Part shown: positions 57,597 to 64,000 of the stretch, piece after piece
Layout: each line of letters begins with the position of its first letter
Numbering within the stretch: the stretch's first letter is position 1
Assembly (NCBI GenBank): GCA_944989445.1
Contig: CALYLW010000331.1
Span: 574,379 to 638,378 of the forward strand
Origin: Ampullaceana balthica
Taxonomy: Eukaryota > Mollusca > Gastropoda > Lymnaeidae
Direction: 5' to 3'
DNA length: 64,000 nt
Notes under the pieces: model-generated
Told to the model about the DNA's origin: nothing
What the model saw: only the letters and a program-made list of their open reading frames with translations
Database searches by the model: none
Position numbers and translations under genes: made by a program

Positions 57597-60500
57597 CTGA
57601 AATGTGAAATGTGTCAATTTGGTTACTCTTGCTAAATTAAATTAAGAATCATTTTAGAATCATGAATTTCTTCAGGTGAAAATAAGGTGTGTACCTTTTT
57701 ATAAAAAAAAATTAAAAATATTTTTAAAGAATACAATTTACCATAATATGATGAAGAACCCAAATCAACTTGTATAATTATATGCAACTGATTGATGAAT
57801 TTTAATTTAATACCAAAGGATAAATGACAATATTTTATTTCTCATTTTAAATCTACAAGTAATAAAATTAAAATAAGAACAGTTATATATGTAAATACAT
57901 ACTCTGAATACAATCTGCAGATTGAGCACTTGGCCTTTCAAGCCTGTTGAATATGCATTTTAAAAAGGGTATATATTCAAAATTATTTTACCCTTCAAAA
58001 GAAACACAATTCCAACCATAAATATTTGATAACTTTCTAAAAGCAAGGATTTAAGCCGTAGGATATTAATTGAAAGTAAAGTCACTATTTCATTTAAAAT
58101 GTTGTATAAATTTTTATTTGCAAATTATAATCACATTTATATATATTTTTTATTATGCTTAGCAATATTGATTATTAGATATTTTTAAAGAAGTATAAAA
58201 GGTATTTAAGACTTCTCTATTTACCTGGAGGTGCTAGTTTTAAGACCTGTGTCTTGTTTTTCAAATGATGCATCCTCATCTTCATCTGTGCTTTCCTGTT
58301 CATTTTCAGCATGAACGCCTTGTACAGTAGAATTATTAATAAATTTTGACTGATCTCCAATAAGAATATTTGTAGCATTTTCCACCCTGATCTCTTTCTT
58401 ATGGTGGTGGTGGTGTATGTGCTGTACCACTGGAGCAATCAATGCACTGGGTGATAGTGGTGAGGGCTCTGAAACCTTGTCACCAGCTGCATCAACTGGA
58501 CTAGGTTCAGTATTGGACTTTTCTTTTTGAACATTTATCTCTGACACATCATTTCCTGCTCTCTGGTGTGGCATGATATTTGTAAAATCTCCTCTATTTG
58601 ATAAACCAGATAAATTATTTTGTGTTAATCTAGAGTTCATTATTTCTTGTGGAAATGTCTGACTGGGGTTGTAAAACCCAAACTGAGTTATGCTTGATGG
58701 ACCCCATCCTGTTGATCCTGAAATAAACTGTGATGGAATAGAGCTAAAATTGGCTTGAATTGAAGATTGCGCACCTTCAGATGTTGAACTTGATTGATTT
58801 GAATGCAGAGGTGCAAAAGAAGAAGGCTGCCAAGAAGGTTGTTGAAAAGGCATATTTATGTAAGGATTATAGAGGAATGGCACATGGTATGGTAGTTGCT
58901 GATTAGTTAAAGCACCTGGATGCATGGAATGTGCATGGGGTGAAACGAGCTGATATCCAAAGGGTGTTGTTACATAGAATGCACCGTTTTGACCCATGAC
59001 CGTTTGTGGAGGTGGAGGGTTCATTAGCATTGGGTTAATGTGAGGGGGTGCCACTGACATAGAATTAGTTGACAAACCTGGATGCGTGTAACTGCCATGT
59101 AATAAGTTAAATGGAGCTGCACATTTAACTGACTCCTGACCTGAAACTGATGACACACTATGAGCTTTGGATCCTTGGTGTGAGATTGGGGATTTGTCCC
59201 TAGAGGCAGGTGATTGTGCTTCAATGTTGGCAGGGCCATCAATTTCTATAGAAGAATATTTACTGTTGATTTTTAGAGATACAATTTCTGTACTTATTGG
59301 TCCACTCACATCAGGGAAAGGATGGGGCTGACTTAAAATATCTGATTTAGGAATTATTGGTTGCTCCATAAATTTAATACTGGCTTTTAATGAACTTCTA
59401 TTATCAATCGACTGATTTTCATTAAGATTTAGCCTTTTCATTTTTTCATGAACTTGTTTAGAATCTGCAGCTCCCATATCTTTTGTAGTAGGTATACAAG
59501 TTTCTGACTTTGTTGGTACAGAGATTAATTTGGAAACATGATAAATCTCTGGCTGTATCACTGAAACAGAACATGCAGAGTTACAAGAAGACTTGTTTCG
59601 AAAATGTGCACTATCTCGTAAGATTTGTTCTTTGTTGAGCTCAAAAAATCTTGATCTATCTTCTTCTAGAATTTGATCTCTTTGAAGAAGCACAGCAAGT
59701 TTAGAATCCAGGAGTTTTCTAACACCCTCTGTGTAAAACTGATCAATATCTTCTTTCCAATAATTTATTGGTCGCAAACTACCAAGCATCATTGGAAGTT
59801 TATAATTCTGGTTCTTTCTTGATTTTGTGTGAACAGGAATCACACACCATTTTCTCTCTGGGTCACGAATAGCTTCTATAAGACAAGCTTGACCTTGTAG
59901 CAAACTCCAAGTACAATCGCAAAATTCTTTTGTAACATAAAGAAAGACATAAAGACTTTTTGAGAATGCAAAGTCTAGGTATTCATTAGAAGATCCTAAA
60001 ATGAACTCTTCTAACAGTTTAACCCTTGGATGCAAAGACCTATTTTTGACCTGCAACACAATATCCTTTTGCAAATGTTCTTTAAAATTCGTTGCTTCTT
60101 TTTTGTCACTTTCAGCATGTATAATAAGAATATCACAGTTATCTTCCTTTAATTTTTCATCTTTAAAAAATTGCAGATAGTCAGAATACAATGATTTATT
60201 TTCATCAGAAAAAGGTCTCGCAGATTGTAAATTAGACAATGGAGAAGACACTAAATTAATTTCAGAATTACTTGAATAACCAAAGGAATGAGAAGGAATT
60301 TCGTTTGAGCTCTTGATTATTTTCTCACCACTTGTAGAATGTAAAATGTTTGCAGGAGATCGTGTTTTAGATCTGTTTATTCCTGTGGTATCTGAAAGAT
60401 ATAAATAAAATCATTTTATATGTTTATATGTTGACTATAAATCAGTAAATACTTTTCAATAATTAAATTCATAGAGCATAAACCTGGTGTCTGGGCAGCA

Positions 60501-61148
60501 GGTGGTCAACTGTACCTTTCTTTTGTGTGTGTCTATTGACCAGTCATGTTACTTACCTTTTACTTAATCTTAGTACAAATAGCCATCAACATTTATTTAT
60601 CAAAACCATAATATATTTAAATAACATTAATGTAATTTAAAGTGATTTTTGTGGAGTAATAATAATAATAATTTTGCATTGAGCTATATTTTTTACTCTT
60701 TAGAAAAATAAAGCATTTATGTGAAATTTAAGCAACAGTAGCAAAAAGGATTTCAGCTGATGGACAGACAGTATTCCCCCTTTAAAAAATTCACAAGTTT
60801 AGACCCTAACCATAAAAGCAATATATTATATGTTGAATTACCTGTGTAACAGCAATGTTTTATTTCAAATGCATGTTGATTAATCTTTGACAACTGAAAT
60901 TCCATTTTACAAACTGTACAAAGTACAAATGATTCTGGCTGAATGAAGGGCTTCATAACAAGTTTAGAGATAGGCATTTACTTAAGAATTAGTCAATTGT
61001 AGGTCACGGTAACACATTATGATAAAAACAATTAATTGTTAAATTAAAACTTAAATTGACTCTTAGCTAGTTGTCCTTTACAATAATGTTTATTACCTTT
61101 TATGGGCTCTGCTTCTGCATCAGTCTGAATGGCACCTTGCGATGACAT
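57415..61148 (-). CDS. Gene C: TRIF-like TIR / RHIM-like protein with N-terminal zinc finger
   Basis: Five coding exons on the minus strand: 61148-61097, 60934-60842, 60391-58225, 57943-57903 and 57596-57415, all GT/AG and in phase, giving about 844 residues. In order: a short acidic N-terminus, a C2H2/U1-like zinc finger (C23, C26, H38, H44), a TIR domain (about 134-265; CDILIIHAESDKKEA, YVFLYVTKEFCDCTW, WCVIPVHTKS, LRPINYWK), a charged helix, a long Ser/Pro/Gln-rich linker, then a His run and a RHIM-like motif (ATNILIGDQSKF, about 721-732), an acidic stretch, and a 60-residue tail. TIR followed by a Pro-rich linker and a C-terminal RHIM is the arrangement of vertebrate TRIF (TICAM1). It lacks the NYN domain of A and B. 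Orthology to TRIF is not established. Confidence 0.83.
57903..57943 (-). CDS. Gene C exon 4: 41 nt linker mini-exon
   Basis: Acceptor TTCAACAG/GCTTGA and donor ATTCAGA/GTATGT. It reads LERPSAQSADCIQ between shared codons. It is the counterpart of the 32 and 38 nt mini-exons in A and B. Confidence 0.72.
58225..60391 (-). CDS. Gene C exon 3: TIR domain, linker, RHIM-like motif
   Basis: Acceptor TATCTTTCAG/ATACCA and donor CCTCCAG/GTAAAT. 721 open codons. It is longer than the equivalent exon in A and B because of a Pro/Gln/Ser-rich linker (NPPPPQTVMGQNG, HVPFLYNPYINMPFQQPSW). The helix after the TIR domain reads LLQRDQILEEDRSRFFE, as in the paralogues. The exon ends in an acidic segment (STDEDEDASFE). 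Confidence 0.87.
60842..60934 (-). CDS. Gene C exon 2: C2H2/U1-like zinc finger
   Basis: This 93 nt exon, acceptor CATTCAGCCAG/AATCAT and donor ACACAG/GTAATT, reads ESFVLCTVCKMEFQLSKINQ then HAFEIKHCCYT. The spacing is C-X2-C-X11-H-X5-H. Both phases fit exons 1 and 3. An ATG at 60977 in the same frame could instead make this an alternative first exon. Confidence 0.7.
61097..61148 (-). CDS. Gene C exon 1: start
   Basis: ATG at 61148, MSSQGAIQTDAEAEPIK, donor ATAAAAG/GTAATA. It leaves one base, matching exon 2 and also exon 3, so exon 2 could be skipped without breaking the frame. Confidence 0.65.
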
Positions 61149-61980
61149 TGTTTTAAACTATTTTTGTGAAATCTCTCAACTTGAAAGCATATGTTTTTGC
61201 AGGCAATCTTTAAAAAAAAATGGTAAATGGTACACAATTTTGTGTGTGTTTCTTTTGCATTCTATATTTCATTAGGAAAGGGTTGGTTTTTTTTAACAAG
61301 AATCATAATCCAAATCATCCTATGATATGAAATGCATACATGATAAATTATGGTTGCTAATGTTTGATTTTCTGTTAAATTTGGATTATAATGGTAAACA
61401 TTAACTTGATAACTTGACATGCATCAAAACTGAGGAGAAGTATTTTCTGTTTACTAGAACAAAGAAATTTATATACTTAATTTGAAAAAAACAAAACAAT
61501 TACAAAAGTAACAATTAAGCGCATACACTTTGGCTTACTGAAGCTTATTTCCTGGTCCATTGGGGCTTATTTTAAATTTTGAACAACATTTTAAAATTTT
61601 AGAATTCTTATTTACCTTCGATAACAATATTTTCTTCTCTTATTATAATAAATATCATAGAAAATGATCTAATGCACCTTCTAGTTTTGTGAGAGTGAAA
61701 CAATGGAAAAGTTGAGTAGCTGACAGAAAATATTCTTTCTTTTTCATAACATATTGTTTTAATATGATTTGATAAGAATGTATTATTATTATTTATATAA
61801 ATATATAACTGGCTTATTCGAGTTCTTGAATAAATATTCTTCAGAATGTAATCAACACAATATTAAAATAATATGGGTCACTATACTGTAATTATTTGTT
61901 AAATGTGTATTTATGATGATATACAACTGACTGGGTTCAAGATTTATGAGGGATTTAATGAAATAATTATTTTTAGTATT
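61149..61980. other. Upstream region of gene C, no further exon identified
   Basis: A possible 5' UTR acceptor (TTTTTTTTAAAG) lies near 61210. The rest is AT-rich, without a clear promoter motif. Confidence 0.3.
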
Positions 61981-61984
61981 GTTA

Positions 61985-62290
61985 CCGTCGAAAAGGGGTG
62001 GCCTCTACGGGGCTCGATGGACGAGTAGGGTCGCGGACCTGACCGCGACCCGAAACCGACAACTCCTGGCAAGCAATGCTTAAGTCTGTTATGTTAGGTG
62101 TTAGGCGCTAGTCACATGATTACAGTCGCTGTACGGATCTTAGGCAAAGCATCTAGATCCAATGCAGATGATGAAAACCAAAGTACCTGCTGAGGGTCGG
62201 GTTACTTGGAAGCGACTGTTTTGTCCCCCTCATTTTACTAGCAACGCCATTGAGTGGTGCCGGTTTATGGCCAGGAGCGCCAGCACAGAT
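61985..62290. repeat. GC-richer interspersed repeat
   Basis: Sharp composition change with CTACGGGGCTCGATGGACGA, GGTCGCGGACCTGACCGCGA and GGTGCCGGTTTATGGCCAGG. It looks like part of a retroelement or SINE, with class unknown. Confidence 0.4.
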
Positions 62291-62655
62291 TAGTTAAAAT
62301 GGTATTTATCTGACCTATAATCTATTAACAGTGGCATAATAACAAGGTACAATGAACCAATTTTCTCCAGACATGTCTTCTTTTTAAGATCCTTTTTGGG
62401 GAGATTTCAAGAAACAAGGAATTTGTCCTAGTTTTATCTATGTCTGTGCATGATTGATGGATTGATAGCGTCTGGCTTACTTTCCCACATTATATGCAGT
62501 GGCACCAGCATAAATTTTTAAATATTTTATTCAATTGGAGTACACATGACATGCAGCTGTCATTAAATTATTTTTTAAATCTGATATTGATTGCGTGCAA
62601 ATCAGTCAATGTAATGATACCGAACTATTCTTTATTTTTATTAATTACTTTTTAA

Positions 62656-63345
62656 TAGGGCTGTTATCGATTAATTTAAATTTAATCGTTAACTTTTGAA
62701 AATTTATTGATTAATTAATCGATAATTTCGATTAAAGCCAAAAATAGAAATTTATGACGTCATTAAACTGAACATTTCAAGGGAAGTAACAAAAACAGGT
62801 AATTGACTTTAAAAAAAATATTATTGAGTTATTTCCCCTATCTCTCAGACATTGAAAAATAAGAATATTTTGAACTAAATTTTATGACAATACTTGATCG
62901 GATGTTTGTGCTGAACGTGGTACGTCAGCGAGGTATTTGATCCTTTAAAAGAGAATTGTTTATGGTAGTGAACACAGTAAACTTTTTCACCATCTTGACT
63001 TTGCCATCCGCAGTTAGTTTTAAAAGAAAATTTTTGCTCAACTTTCCAGTTATATGTTTAAATTTAACTGCGCTGATGCTGTCAGTCATTTTTTAGTTGA
63101 CGTCTACCGGTCCACATAAATTAATAAAATAAATTATAATATTACACGGGAGAAGTTTGTATGTAAACAAATATATAAATAATTATTAATTATTAATAAT
63201 TAATTATTTATTAAAAAAATTTGTAAAAAATATTATAAATATTAACTTTCATTTTAATCAAAATTTTATCGATTAAAATAATTTTAATCGATTAAAAATT
63301 TTTACCGATTAATTGAGAAATTAATTGTTGATTTCCGCAGCCTTA
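62656..63345. mobile_element. hAT-type non-autonomous element, AT-rich
   Basis: The ends are TAGGGCTGTTATCGATTAA and TTGATTTCCGCAGCCTTA, flanked by CTTTTTAA on both sides. The subterminal regions are dense in ATTAATCGAT motifs. No coding capacity. Confidence 0.82.
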
Positions 63346-63591
63346 CTTTTTAATAAACTACCGGTTTATTTTAATTTTATTTTTGTTGTTAAGTAGAGAA
63401 GTCTAAATTATTTGAGACTCAAGGTACAAATACAACAACTAGGCACTGTTCTAAACCTCATAAACACATTTTTGACACACTTCATTTTTATGACACAGAT
63501 GCCTACTGACAGGTGGTTGCCCAAATGACATATAATAGAATTTTTCCTCTAACCTTGACTACAGCACATTCATATATTTAGAGATATAAAT

Positions 63592-64000
63592 TAGGGCTGT
63601 GGAAATTATCGATTAATCTCTTGATTAATCGTTAAAATTTTTTATCGATTAAAATTATTTTAATATATAAAAATCGATTAAAATTAAAGAAAATAATTAT
63701 AATATTACTAAAAAAAATGTATTAATAAATAATTAATTATTAATAATTAATAATTATTTATATATTTTTTTACGTGCAAACATCTCCCGGGTAATATTAA
63801 AATTTATTTAATTAATATATGTGGACCGGCAGACATAAACTAAAAATGGCTGACTGCATTAGCGCTGGGAAACAGGGGAAATAACTCAATAAAATAAATT
63901 TAAAAGTCAATTACCTGTTTTTGTTACTTCCCTTGAAATGTTCAGTTTAATGACGCCATAAATTTCTATTTTTGGCTTTAATCGAAATTATCGATTAATT
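63592..64000. mobile_element. Second copy of the same hAT-type element, inverted, cut by the window edge
   Basis: It starts TAGGGCTGTGGAAATTATCG and contains ACCTGTTTTTGTTACTTCCC and GAAATGTTCAGTTTAATGAC, the reverse complement of 62760-62800. The end lies beyond position 64000. Confidence 0.8.

Noticed and set aside
1..64000. CRISPR arrays, operons or other prokaryotic signals
   Set aside because: Spliced genes and eukaryotic transposons throughout; no regularly spaced repeat-spacer structure.

Overview
The window is eukaryotic: AT-rich, intron-containing and crowded with transposons. The transposon mix (several hAT families with 8-bp target duplications, pogo/Tigger-like elements, a tRNA-derived SINE that shares its 3' tail with a LINE, and an I-clade LINE of the Nimbus type) together with molluscan-style TIR proteins suggests a gastropod mollusc, possibly a freshwater panpulmonate such as Biomphalaria or Bulinus. 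That placement is inference; no species can be fixed from the sequence alone.

The host content is a tandem array of three paralogous genes, all on the minus strand, read from right to left as gene C (61148 to 57415), gene B (32139 to about 16861) and gene A (9583 to 3022, running off the left edge). Each has one long exon encoding an N-terminal TIR domain, a charged helix and a low-complexity linker. That exon always ends in a phase-2 splice donor, followed by a 32 to 41 nt mini-exon that changes the phase to 1. After the mini-exon the genes diverge. A and B continue into exons of identical length (197 and 121 nt) that encode a MARF1-like NYN (PIN-fold) ribonuclease domain. In B the NYN domain is completed and followed by an RRM-like segment. 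C instead splices to a short tail with a stop. C also has an extra N-terminal exon with a C2H2/U1-like zinc finger. B and C carry a RHIM-like amyloid motif (LLIGDHGN, ILIGDQSK) at the end of the TIR exon, an order that recalls vertebrate TRIF/TICAM1; in A this motif is eroded.

Layout. 0 to 2.6 kb: repeats and a pogo-like element. 3.0 to 9.7 kb: gene A with a hAT, a long palindrome, a LINE remnant and a hAT MITE in its introns. 9.7 to 16.8 kb: mostly LINE and hAT wreckage. 16.8 to 32.2 kb: gene B, with a 2.6 kb hAT, an 820 bp foldback element and a 1.7 kb hAT in its introns. 32.2 to 57.4 kb: intergenic, dominated by a nested nest of transposons (35.9 to 43.6 kb), a Tigger-like element, a reversed hAT and a Nimbus-like LINE. 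57.4 to 61.2 kb: gene C. 61.2 to 64 kb: repeats, including one complete and one truncated hAT of the same family.

Working hypothesis (inference): C is a TRIF-like TIR-RHIM signalling adaptor. B (and A) are derivatives in which the same TIR-RHIM scaffold has been joined to an RNA-cleaving and RNA-binding module, which would couple innate immune sensing or oligomerisation directly to RNA degradation. I regard the TIR / RHIM-like / NYN / RRM fusion as the notable system in the window.
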